From contig VBGE01000110.1 of assembly GCA_005880345.1 (NCBI GenBank), positions 1-5,554 on the forward strand: a DNA stretch of 5,554 bases, written 5' to 3'. A model generated the notes under the pieces. That model saw nothing but the letters and a program-made list of their open reading frames with translations. It was not told the DNA's origin and made no database searches. A program made the translations under genes and the position numbers. This DNA comes from Chloroflexota bacterium (GTDB lineage: Bacteria; Chloroflexota; Dormibacteria; Dormibacterales; Dormibacteraceae). Below are positions 1 to 5,554 of this stretch, one piece after another; position 1 is the stretch's first letter; every line of letters starts with the position of its first letter.

Positions 1-2
1 TG

Positions 3-521
3 CTCATCCGTTCCACGCGACGGCGGGTGGCTGCGACCGGCGCACTCAGCGGCGCCGCTGCGATCGCTCCGGGCCTTGGCACCGCGCTCGCGATCGGCAC
101 CGTCACGAGCCAGACGCTTTACGCGCTCGAGCAGGAGGTCGAGCTGGTGCTCGGCGTGGCCATGGTTTACGGCCACGAGCTGGGCGGCTCGGAGGGCCGC
201 GTCGCCGAAGCCCTCGTGGTCGTCGGCCTCGCAAGTGGGGCGCTCAAGCTGCGCGAGGACGTCCTCGTGGCCGGCGGCGAGAAGCTGGCCATGAGGCTCC
301 TGACCAAGGTTCTATCCAAGACAGTCGTGAGCCGCGCGACGCGGGTCGCGGGTCGCCTCATCCCGTTGGGCATCGGCGTCGCTGTCGGCGCGGGATTCGA
401 CTGGGTGACGGTGACCGCGCTGGGCCGGGCCGCGATTCGGTACTACGGTCCCGGCGGCCCCGGCGCGCGTCGGCTGCTAGTTGCTCCCGAAGATCCCCCG
501 CACGTCGAAATGGGCGGCTGA
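3..521 (+). CDS. EcsC-like protein, 3' part (5' end outside window)
   Basis: The frame is open from the left edge to a TGA at 519-521, so this is the C-terminal 172 residues of a longer protein. A GTG at 27 could be read as a start, but it has no ribosome binding site and the frame continues upstream of it with basic residues (LIRSTRRR), so I treat the gene as truncated by the window. Numbering from that GTG, the protein has a Gly/Ala-rich hydrophobic stretch (about 3-30), a VYGHEL motif (47-52), an amphipathic middle, and IPLGIGVAVGAGFDWVTV (112-129) followed by A-x-x-YY. This order (glycine-rich helix, YG-hydrophilic motif, basic helix, 'LP-x-G-x-x-x-GA' helix) resembles the C-terminal half of EcsC-family proteins, named after the third gene of the Bacillus subtilis ecs ABC-transporter locus. 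Their biochemical function is unknown. No ABC transporter genes are in view. The assignment is by motif pattern only; another small membrane-associated family is possible. Confidence 0.6.
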   Translation, partial: LIRSTRRRVAATGALSGAAAIAPGLGTALAIGTVTSQTLYALEQEVELVLGVAMVYGHELGGSEGRVAEALVVVGLASGALKLREDVLVAGGEKLAMRLLTKVLSKTVVSRATRVAGRLIPLGIGVAVGAGFDWVTVTALGRAAIRYYGPGGPGARRLLVAPEDPPHVEMGG

Positions 522-1535
522 CTGGATCTGGTCGAAGAGGCACTGCTTGGGCTTCTTGTCGGTGCGCCACCTGAGAAACCCGGTCGCGTGGCGGAACCGC
601 TCCCCGGCCTCGAGCTTGTCGTAGGTCACCTCACAGACGAGCTCGGGTCGGACCGCGACCCATTCCGTGTCCTTGCCCTTGCCTCGCGACCACCGGCTCA
701 CGCCGCCGGGCATGCGGCCGGGATTGGCATGCCACTCCTCTTCGGGGATCTCGGTCTGCAGTGGCTTCAGCCTGGCGATCAGCTCCTTGCGCTCGGCCGC
801 ATTGAATGAAGAGGTGTGGCCGACGTAATGAAGGATGCCCTTCTTGTCATAAAGGCCAAGGAGCAGCGCGCCCAGGGTCGACCCGTCGCTCGACTTGCGC
901 CAGCCGATCACGACACAATCCGCCGTGCGCTGGTGCTTGATCTTCACCCAGAAGCGCTTGCCAGGGACATAAGGCCCGTCCCATGACTTGGCGATGACCC
1001 CGTCCAGGCCCGCCCCCTCGAACTTCTCGAACCAGTCGCCGGCCGTCTTCGGGTCGCGCGTGTATGGGGTGAGGAAGATCGGCGGCTTCGCGCCCTTGAG
1101 CAGCTTCTCGAGCCGCTTGCGGCGCTCGCCCAGCGGCAGCTTGCGGAGATCTGCGTCGCCCTCGGCCAGAAGGTCGAAGGCGATGAACCACGCCGGGGTG
1201 GCCTCGCTGAGCATCCGGACGCGCGACTCGGCCGGGTGCACACGCTGCTGCAGGGCGCCAAAGTCCAGGCCGTTGGCCCCCACCACGACGAGCTCGCCAT
1301 CGAGCACCAGCTTCGGTTCGCGCAGCTTGCGGAACGCCGGCAGCACCTCGGGGAAGTAGCGTGTCATCGGCCGGCCCCCGCGGCTGGCCAGGGCGACCTC
1401 TTCCCCGTCCCGGAAGACGAGCGTGCGGAAGCCATCCCACTTCGGTTCGTACTCCCAGCCATCCCCCTTCGGGATGCCCGTTTCCGAGATCGCCGAGAGC
1501 ATGGGCTCCATATCGAGTGGGAGGGGCAGCTTCAA
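477..1535 (-). CDS. ligC: ATP-dependent DNA ligase, LigC type
   Basis: It should seal nicks in duplex DNA through a ligase-AMP intermediate in the cytoplasm; LigC in mycobacteria is a non-essential accessory ligase linked to DNA repair. I chose TTG at 1535 as start, giving 352 residues, close to the usual length for the family. The N-terminus (KLPLPLDMEPMLSA) then matches the LP...PML start typical of LigC. The 15 codons upstream, back to an ATG at 1580, use AGA, TAT, CTA, GTA and ACA, quite unlike the gene, and look non-coding. In the 352-residue numbering: motif I EPKWDGFR at 30-37 with nucleophile K32; LDGE at 78-81; FDLL at 120-123 (motif III); DGVIAK at 178-183 (motif IV); VKIKHQRTADCVV at 197-209 (motif V); then an OB-fold ending with RFRHATGFLRWR. 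All catalytic motifs are present. No polymerase/primase or nuclease domain is fused and no Ku gene is nearby, so it is not a LigD. Its last 45 bp overlap the convergent EcsC-like gene. Confidence 0.93.
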   Translation of the reverse strand: MKLPLPLDMEPMLSAISETGIPKGDGWEYEPKWDGFRTLVFRDGEEVALASRGGRPMTRYFPEVLPAFRKLREPKLVLDGELVVVGANGLDFGALQQRVHPAESRVRMLSEATPAWFIAFDLLAEGDADLRKLPLGERRKRLEKLLKGAKPPIFLTPYTRDPKTAGDWFEKFEGAGLDGVIAKSWDGPYVPGKRFWVKIKHQRTADCVVIGWRKSSDGSTLGALLLGLYDKKGILHYVGHTSSFNAAERKELIARLKPLQTEIPEEEWHANPGRMPGGVSRWSRGKGKDTEWVAVRPELVCEVTYDKLEAGERFRHATGFLRWRTDKKPKQCLFDQIQSAAHFDVRGIFGSN

Positions 1536-1561
1536 GGGACTTTTCCCAAGGTGTCTATATC

Positions 1562-1590
1562 TTGTGGATAGCCATACCATGTGCTACCAT
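1562..1590 (+). promoter_or_regulatory. candidate sigma70-type promoter with extended -10, + strand
   Basis: TTGTGG at 1562-1567 (3 of 6 match to TTGACA) is followed after 17 bp by TACCAT at 1585-1590 (4 of 6 match to TATAAT). A TG one base upstream of the -10, at 1582-1583, makes an extended -10 element. The surrounding 1548-1627 stretch has 43 A/T in 80 bases, far more AT-rich than the rest of the window, as expected for a promoter region. It points rightward, away from any + strand coding sequence and toward the terminator ending at 1680. The element matches are individually weak; the reason to take it seriously is its position and orientation relative to that terminator. Confidence 0.3.
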
Positions 1591-1596
1591 ATCCTT

Positions 1597-1680
1597 GGCC
1601 GATAAACTGGCCACCAACATAGACTCCACGCCCCCACCCCAGCCTTGGGAAGCTCGCGCAAGCGGGCTTCCCGTTTTTTT
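1597..1680 (+). ncRNA. candidate small RNA of about 85 nt between flotillin and ligC
   Basis: I infer a transcript from just downstream of the extended -10 element at 1585-1590 to the U-tract at 1674-1680. It would begin with a small hairpin, TGGCC (1596-1600) pairing with GGCCA (1609-1613) around an 8-nt loop. A C-rich unpaired segment follows (about 1614-1645, including five and four consecutive C), then the terminator hairpin. There is no ribosome binding site with an in-frame ORF of useful length. The transcript would be antisense to the leader between the flotillin stop and the ligC start, so it could act in cis on read-through mRNA or in trans through the C-rich segment. I recognise no Rfam family. 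The terminator is well supported; the 5' end and independence of the transcript are inference. Confidence 0.35.
1647..1680 (+). terminator. intrinsic terminator, + strand only
   Basis: GGGAAGCTCGC (1647-1657) and GCGGGCTTCCC (1662-1672) form an 11-bp stem closed by a GCAA tetraloop of the stable GNRA class. One base, G1673, and seven T (1674-1680) follow. On the + strand the only non-Watson-Crick pair is a tolerated U-G (1654/1665); on the - strand it becomes a C-A mismatch, the loop loses its GNRA form and there is no T-tract. The structure is therefore built to stop rightward transcription, although both neighbouring genes run leftward. It begins 6 bp beyond the flotillin stop codon. Confidence 0.85.
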
Positions 1681-1686
1681 GGGCGG

Positions 1687-3501
1687 CTATGACTTGAATC
1701 GCTGCAGCAGGTCGCCGATGGTGACCTGGCCGTACTCCTTGGCCAGCGCGGCCTTGGCCGTCGCCCACACTCCGCGGGCAGCTGCGGGACCCCGCAACTC
1801 CAGGTCGGCCAGGTGCAGAGCGTCGTAGACCTGGATGTCCGGGACGCGGCGCAGCTGGTCGGCCAGCCACTTCGCCCACTGAGCGACGTTGCCCTCGGCG
1901 GGAGTGACCTTCGCCGCCGTGGCCGCCGCAGCCGCCGTAGCTTTGGCCTCGACCACCGCGCCTGCCTTCTCCGCCGCCTCCTTGACCCGCTCGGCCTCGG
2001 CTGCCACCCGGGCAGCTGCCTCCTCCGCCGACGCCTTGGCCGCGGCAGACGCTTCGGCCGCGCGCTTCAACGAGCTCAGGCCTTCGCCGGCGATCTCGCT
2101 GATCCGGTCGGTCGCCGACCTCGTGTCGGCCTCGCCGTTGCCTTCTCCGGTGCGGAGCTTCTCGCCGAATCCTCGGCCCAGCGCGCCGCCAACGAGGTTC
2201 GGCACATCGAGGCCGGTGAGTCCCTTGATCGCCGTGGTGGATTCGATCACGGCCCGCGTCGCGTTCTTGACGATGTCCGATGCGCCGTCCGCGCTCATTA
2301 CCGTCAGCGAATCGATGTGACCCATCGGCTCGGCCGCTGCGCGCACGATGTCAGGCAGCGCCGCGAGCACGGTCTGGATGATGGCCGCCTCGTTGAACTG
2401 CTTGTAGGCGTCGGCACGCATGGCGAGCGCCTTGGCCTCGGCCTCGCCCTTGGTCAGCACGATCTGGGCCTCTGCCCCACCTTCCAGTCGGGTTGTCTCG
2501 GCGTCGGCCTCTGCGGATGCGATGCGCGCCCGCTTGGCGCCCTCCGCGCGAGCGATCACCGCCTGCGCGTCGGCCGCGGCCGGCTTGACGGTGCTGGAAA
2601 GCAGCTCCTTTTCCTTGCGGTCAGCCTCCAGCTGGGCCAGCTCGGTCTGCTTGCGCACCACCTCTTGCTGCGCCTCGGCCTGGGCCAGCGGTCCGGCCTG
2701 GTCGGCGCGAGCCTGCGCCGCGGCGACCTGCGTCTTCGTCTCGGCCTCCCGCAGCGACACGTCTCGCTGGGCGTTGATCTTCACCTGCTGCGCCTGCGCC
2801 TCTCGCACCGCGGCCTCCTGGTCCGTTGAGGCCTGGGCCATGCGGGCGTCCCTGGTGACTGTGGCCACGCTCTGCTTGCCGAGCAGCTCGATGTAGTTCG
2901 ACTCGTCGGAAAAACTCTGGATGGTGAATGCATCGATCTGGAGTCCACTGGTTGCGAGGTCTCCCTTGGCCGCGTCCTGCACCTGCTGCAACAGCTTCTG
3001 GCGGTCGCGGATCAGCTCCTCGATGGTTAGCGTGCCGACGATCGAGCGCAGCGAGCCCTCGAGAACGTTCTTGACGATCGAGTCGACCTGCTCCGGCTTG
3101 GCGTCGAGGAACCGCTCGGCGGCGTTGCGCAGAGACTCGACGTCGCGGCCGATCTTAAAAGTGGCGACGCCCTGGACCTGGACCTTGATGCCCTGGCTTG
3201 TCACAGCGTCGCTCAGCTGCACGTTGATCTGCCGAGCCGTCAGCTTGAGCTTGCCGACACGGTCGAGCAGCGGGCGGATGAACGTGCCGCCGCCGACCAC
3301 GACCTTCACGCCCTTGTCGCCGGGATGAGAGGCCGTCTGGCCCTTTTCGTCGCGCACCTTGGCGCCGCGGGAACCCGCGACGATCAGTGCCTCGTTCGCA
3401 CCGGCCACGTGATATCGGCTCGCGACAAACGCGATGAGCAGAAGCAGGACGACAACTCCTGCAACCCCGAGAAACGGTGTGGAAGTCAAGAATTCAGGCA
3501 T
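1687..3501 (-). CDS. flotillin-like SPFH-domain membrane scaffold protein with long C-terminal extension
   Basis: A 604-residue flotillin-type protein, expected to oligomerise on the inner face of the membrane and organise membrane microdomains. Residues 9-27 are a single N-terminal membrane segment. An SPFH domain follows at about 30-205 (IRPLLDRVGKLKLTARQINVQ, QGIKVQVQGVATFKIG and LRSIVGTLTIEELIRDR are typical). An Ala/Glu/Gln/Arg coiled coil spans about 205-365 and contains the repeated 'A-E-A-x-A' blocks of flotillins, and a flotillin C-terminal region lies at about 366-440. Beyond that is an unusual extension: a charged linker (445-470), a second Ala-rich helix (about 475-531) and an unrecognised 65-residue module (about 538-604). 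Bacillus FloT/YuaG is about 510 residues, so this one is long. The ATG at 3501 has GAAGGAG at 3511-3517 with 9-nt spacing. It overlaps the upstream NfeD gene by 8 bp (ATGCCTGA), indicating translational coupling, as in the yuaF-yuaG (floT) arrangement. Confidence 0.92.
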   Translation of the reverse strand: MPEFLTSTPFLGVAGVVVLLLLIAFVASRYHVAGANEALIVAGSRGAKVRDEKGQTASHPGDKGVKVVVGGGTFIRPLLDRVGKLKLTARQINVQLSDAVTSQGIKVQVQGVATFKIGRDVESLRNAAERFLDAKPEQVDSIVKNVLEGSLRSIVGTLTIEELIRDRQKLLQQVQDAAKGDLATSGLQIDAFTIQSFSDESNYIELLGKQSVATVTRDARMAQASTDQEAAVREAQAQQVKINAQRDVSLREAETKTQVAAAQARADQAGPLAQAEAQQEVVRKQTELAQLEADRKEKELLSSTVKPAAADAQAVIARAEGAKRARIASAEADAETTRLEGGAEAQIVLTKGEAEAKALAMRADAYKQFNEAAIIQTVLAALPDIVRAAAEPMGHIDSLTVMSADGASDIVKNATRAVIESTTAIKGLTGLDVPNLVGGALGRGFGEKLRTGEGNGEADTRSATDRISEIAGEGLSSLKRAAEASAAAKASAEEAAARVAAEAERVKEAAEKAGAVVEAKATAAAAATAAKVTPAEGNVAQWAKWLADQLRRVPDIQVYDALHLADLELRGPAAARGVWATAKAALAKEYGQVTIGDLLQRFKS

Positions 3502-4051
3502 CGGAACGTGCTCCTTCGGTTGTGGACACAGAGGCTGACTCGACCACGAGGTTGTTGCCGGCGATGGCGACGACCTTGACGACTCGACCCGCGGGGATCT
3601 CGCCGTTTGCCGTGGCCGTCATGTTGTGCGACGCGCCGGCGAAGCTGATGAGGACACTGCCAAATCTGTTGGCCGGGATGGTGACGGACACCTGGCCGGT
3701 CGATCCGACCATGTCCTGCAGGCTGAACGTCTCCGTCGACTCGGCCCTGCCCAGCGCTTTGAACGCGCCAAATACGACAGCGGCCCCCAGGGCGCCGGCC
3801 ACGACTCCGACCAGCGTGGCGCCGCCCGGCCCCAGGCCGAAGCTGTGCAGCCCGAACAGGCCACCGATCCCGAACATGGCGACGAAGCCGAGCAGAACCG
3901 GCGTCGGGGACACGCCACCGAGGTCGAAGCCAAGGTGAATGATGTTCAGGAGGCCGCCGAAGATGTCGTCGAAGATGAGCGTCAGCAGGAGAAGGCCGCC
4001 GCCGACAAGCAAGCAGCCCCCGAATACGAGATCAGCCGTGCTCAAGCGCAT
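3494..4051 (-). CDS. NfeD-like membrane protein with C-terminal OB-fold domain, flotillin partner
   Basis: A 185-residue protein of the short NfeD type (YuaF-like), lacking the ClpP-class protease domain of long NfeD proteins. Three membrane segments are visible at about 8-28, 51-72 and 77-100. They are followed by a soluble beta-rich OB-fold-like domain at about 110-175, with a GSTGQVSVTIPANRFGSVLIS strand pattern, a GEIPAG turn and VVKVVAIAGNNLVVE. Such proteins are encoded beside flotillins and are thought to act with them in membrane organisation. Here the stop codon is embedded in the flotillin start (8-bp overlap), so the pair is almost certainly co-translated. The start is uncertain: ATG at 4051 has only GGTGG directly against it, whereas TTG two codons later (4045) would place that GGTGG at a normal 6-nt spacing. 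The change is two residues and does not alter the first membrane segment. The gene lies 44 bp beyond the serine hydrolase stop. Confidence 0.88.
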   Translation of the reverse strand: MRLSTADLVFGGCLLVGGGLLLLTLIFDDIFGGLLNIIHLGFDLGGVSPTPVLLGFVAMFGIGGLFGLHSFGLGPGGATLVGVVAGALGAAVVFGAFKALGRAESTETFSLQDMVGSTGQVSVTIPANRFGSVLISFAGASHNMTATANGEIPAGRVVKVVAIAGNNLVVESASVSTTEGARSDA

Positions 4052-4085
4052 CCACCAGCGACTGCATCTTAGGACGACGGATCTG

Positions 4086-4095
4086 GCCCTAGGGC
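4086..4095. repeat. 10-bp perfect palindrome GCCCTAGGGC
   Basis: This palindrome directly abuts the stop codon of the serine hydrolase gene, in the 44-bp gap before nfeD. It has no spacer and no T-tract, so it is not a terminator. It could be a protein binding site or chance. It includes the tetramer CTAG, which is rare in many bacterial genomes. Confidence 0.35.
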
Positions 4096-5223
4096 TTAGA
4101 GGCTGGAGAGAAGCGCCTCGACCAGGGCCTTGCTCCGCGGGTCCACCCCGCCCGAGGGAAGCATCTGGTTCATCACGTACGCGAAAGCGATGCCCCGGTC
4201 GGGGTGGGCGAAGCCGACCGAGCCACCCATGCCGTAGTGCCCGAACGACCCCTCTCCGGCCATCGGGCGGAAGGGGAACGAGAGCTGAAAGCCGGTCGCA
4301 TAGCGGGTCTCGTAGCCGAGCACCAGGTCATCACCCGCCGACTGGACTCGGGTCGCTTCGTCCAGCGTTTCCGGACGGAGCAGGCGCACGCCATCCACCT
4401 CGCCGATGCAGGCGGCGTACATCCGCGCCAGGGATCTCGCGTTGGTGATGCCATTGGCCGCGGGGATCTCGGCAGCATGGAACGCACGCTCGTTGAACGC
4501 CTGGGCAGGCAGGGGCGGGTTGACGAAAGCCTTGTGCAGGAGAGTGGTAGGGTCGAGCAGCCGCGCCGTGAAGATGTCGGGCGCCGTCCCCGGCGGCGGC
4601 GGCGGAGCCGGAAGCAAGGGCGCGACACGCCCCTCCATCGCCTCGGGCAGGCCGATCCAGAGCTGCAGCTCTAGTGGGTGGGCGATGTGGCCCGCCACGT
4701 ACTGACCGACGGACTGCCCCGTGATGCGCCGGATGACCTCGCCCGCCAGCCAGCCGTATGTGCCGACGTGGTAGCCGTGGGCGGTATTCGGCTCCCACAG
4801 CGGGCGCGCAGCGGCGAGGGCGTCGCATACCGGGTCCCAGGCCAGGACGTCGTCCAGGGTGACCGGCCGCTCGACGGCGGCCAGGCCCGCGCGGTGGCTG
4901 AACAGCCAGCGCACCGGCATGTTCTGCTTGCCTTCGGCGGCAAACTCGGGCCAGTAGTCGACGACGCGCGCGTCGAAATCGAGACGACCTTCCTGGGCGA
5001 GCATGTGTGCCGCCACGGCCACGACGCCCTTCGTCGACGACATCACCATCTGCAGCGTGTCGGGTGTGTAGGTGCCACCCCACAGGTCGACGACCTTGCG
5101 CCCATCCAGGTAGACGCAGCAGGCCGCGCCGGCTTCGCCGTGCCGCTCGAAGTTGCCCGCGAATGCGTCCTGGACTGCCTCGAGCCCGGGTTCGACGGAG
5201 CCGTGGACCTGCGTCCCGATCAC
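4096..5223 (-). CDS. serine hydrolase, beta-lactamase (class C/EstB/LipE-like) family
   Basis: A 375-residue enzyme with the serine beta-lactamase/penicillin-binding fold, probably an esterase rather than a true beta-lactamase. The SxxK motif is SSTK at 62-65 (nucleophile S62, general base K65). The second motif tyrosine is Y151 in HGYHVGTYGWLAGEV, and the KTG-box equivalent is H329-Y-G331 in HYGMGGSVGFAHPD. LFSHRAGL (107-114) is another family hallmark. This variant, with YH-x-x-TYGW and HxG, is typical of carboxylesterase/lipase-like members (EstB, mycobacterial LipE). There is no signal peptide, so a cytoplasmic location is likely; the natural substrate cannot be told. Five consecutive prolines (207-211) sit in the variable region before the second half. 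The start is GTG at 5223: a stop lies in frame upstream and no other start codon is near. The SD-like GGGGAG at 5239-5244 is 15 nt away, which is long. The gene starts 12 bp after the upstream membrane-protein gene, consistent with an operon. Confidence 0.9.
   Translation of the reverse strand: MIGTQVHGSVEPGLEAVQDAFAGNFERHGEAGAACCVYLDGRKVVDLWGGTYTPDTLQMVMSSTKGVVAVAAHMLAQEGRLDFDARVVDYWPEFAAEGKQNMPVRWLFSHRAGLAAVERPVTLDDVLAWDPVCDALAAARPLWEPNTAHGYHVGTYGWLAGEVIRRITGQSVGQYVAGHIAHPLELQLWIGLPEAMEGRVAPLLPAPPPPPGTAPDIFTARLLDPTTLLHKAFVNPPLPAQAFNERAFHAAEIPAANGITNARSLARMYAACIGEVDGVRLLRPETLDEATRVQSAGDDLVLGYETRYATGFQLSFPFRPMAGEGSFGHYGMGGSVGFAHPDRGIAFAYVMNQMLPSGGVDPRSKALVEALLSSL
4591..4605 (-). repeat. (CCG)5 trinucleotide tract encoding five prolines
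   Basis: Five identical CCG codons on the - strand encode P207-P211 of the serine hydrolase. Every codon is the same, so the tract is a true microsatellite at the DNA level. It lies in a proline-rich segment (PLLPAPPPPPGTAPD) that is probably a surface loop between the two halves of the fold. Confidence 0.6.
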
Positions 5224-5235
5224 GCGACTAACGTA

Positions 5236-5553
5236 CTACTCCCCGACCGCCTTCCTGCGCCGGTCATCCCTCGCCCTACGGGTGGCCGCCCTTCGCTCGG
5301 CGTCATTTTCGCCACGGTGAAGCACGCTGACCTCGATGGGCAGCACGCCCAGGTTGACGAGAGCCGCCCACAAGCCGCCCGCGAGGAGGCCGATGAAAGC
5401 ACCGAGCAGGCCCATGACCACACCAACCCCGGGGATCACCAGGAACCATCGGTCCGAGATGGTCTCGAGATAGTTGATCTGGTCGCCGAGTGGCAGGAGC
5501 TGCTGCGCGATGCCCAGGCTGTAGCCGAGCTGCGACTGCCAGTCGATGATCGC
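5236..5553 (-). CDS. uncharacterised membrane protein, C-terminal part (5' end outside window)
   Basis: The frame is open from the right edge to a TAG at 5236-5238, giving the last 105 residues. A GTG at 5439 lies inside the long hydrophobic stretch and is unlikely to be the true start. The visible part has an amphipathic segment (about 1-34, DWQSQLGYSLGIAQQLLPLGDQINYLETISDR). A roughly 30-residue hydrophobic segment (about 36-66) follows, with glycines at 42, 44, 48, 51, 55, 59 and 60. The protein ends in a strongly basic hydrophilic tail (about 80-105, ERRAATRRARDDRRRKAVGE). By the positive-inside rule the tail is probably cytoplasmic. I do not recognise the family. It ends 12 bp before the serine hydrolase start, whose only SD-like sequence lies within its last two codons, so the two are likely co-transcribed and coupled. 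Confidence 0.65.
   Translation of the reverse strand, partial: AIIDWQSQLGYSLGIAQQLLPLGDQINYLETISDRWFLVIPGVGVVMGLLGAFIGLLAGGLWAALVNLGVLPIEVSVLHRGENDAERRAATRRARDDRRRKAVGE
5239..5244 (-). promoter_or_regulatory. SD-like GGGGAG with long spacing to the serine hydrolase GTG start
   Basis: GGGGAG is the best anti-SD match upstream of GTG 5223 but is 15 nt from it, beyond the usual 5-10. It overlaps the final two codons of the upstream membrane protein gene. Initiation may depend on ribosomes terminating at TAG 5236-5238 and re-initiating 12 nt later. Confidence 0.4.
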
Positions 5554-5554
5554 G

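Noticed and set aside
847..1440. Second - strand open frame inside ligC (197 codons), and the other overlapping frames in ligC and the serine hydrolase
   Set aside because: These are out-of-frame shadows rich in Arg, Pro, Ala and Gly, lying within genes that keep all their catalytic motifs.
1536..1547. GGGACTTTTCCC, an inverted repeat next to the ligC start that looks like an operator (and like a eukaryotic NF-kB site)
   Set aside because: The half sites are only four bases. The eukaryotic resemblance is meaningless here, and part of it serves as the weak SD-like GGGAAAAG of ligC.
1562..1570. TTGTGGATA, one mismatch from a DnaA box (TTATCCACA on the other strand)
   Set aside because: A single 8/9 match with no cluster, no AT-rich unwinding element of origin type and no dnaA/dnaN/gyrB genes nearby. 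It is more simply part of the AT-rich intergenic region and promoter-like element.
1597..1680. Match to the actinobacterial 6C RNA motif, considered because of the C-rich segment
   Set aside because: In 6C RNAs the C runs lie in the hairpin loops; here they lie between the hairpins and the loops are GATAAACT and GCAA.
1813..2829. Long + strand open frame (338 codons) antisense to the flotillin gene
   Set aside because: Its product is Arg/Leu/Gly-rich and low-complexity, it has no motif, and it is the mirror of a strongly supported coding frame in GC-rich DNA, where stops are rare.
5220..5426. Alternative - strand frame of 68 codons over the 3' part of the membrane protein gene
   Set aside because: The other frame is open to the window edge, encodes a coherent membrane helix plus basic tail, and ends just before the serine hydrolase. 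This one is a Ser/Arg/Cys-rich shadow.
5236..5553. C-terminal part of an FtsX-like permease
   Set aside because: The hydrophobic Gly-rich helix is superficially similar, but only one membrane segment is visible, no FtsX-type motif is present and the Arg-rich tail does not fit.

Overview
The window is GC-rich (about two thirds G+C, with strong G/C preference at third codon positions). It holds a compact block of housekeeping and membrane genes with no sign of phage, transposon, CRISPR or integron structure. The gene content is a mycobacterial-LigC-type ATP-dependent DNA ligase, an NfeD/flotillin pair, a SxxK serine hydrolase of the LipE/EstB type and an EcsC-like protein. This suggests a high-GC soil bacterium such as an actinobacterium or a relative in the Dormibacterota/Chloroflexota. 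That assignment is inference; no rRNA or marker gene is present.

Layout. On the + strand, 3-521 is the 3' part of an EcsC-like gene entering from the left edge. All other genes are on the - strand and read right to left: an unrecognised membrane protein cut by the right edge (5553-5236), a cytoplasmic beta-lactamase-fold serine hydrolase (5223-4096), an NfeD-type membrane/OB-fold protein (4051-3494), a 604-residue flotillin-like SPFH protein (3501-1687) and LigC (1535-477). The ligase runs tail-to-tail into the EcsC-like gene, and the two reading frames share 45 bp.

The gaps of 12, 44 and -8 bp join the four upstream - strand genes into one probable operon. NfeD and flotillin are translationally linked and are expected to act together as a membrane-microdomain scaffold. 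The ligase is separated from them by 151 bp.

The 151-bp gap is the most unusual part. It is locally AT-rich. It carries a near-perfect intrinsic terminator (11-bp stem, GCAA tetraloop, seven T) that works only on the + strand, opposite to both flanking genes. About 60 bp upstream on the same strand is a plausible extended -10 promoter. No + strand gene precedes it, so the simplest reading is an unannotated small RNA of about 85 nt. A secondary point of interest is the roughly 160-residue C-terminal extension of the flotillin, which ends in a small domain I do not recognise.
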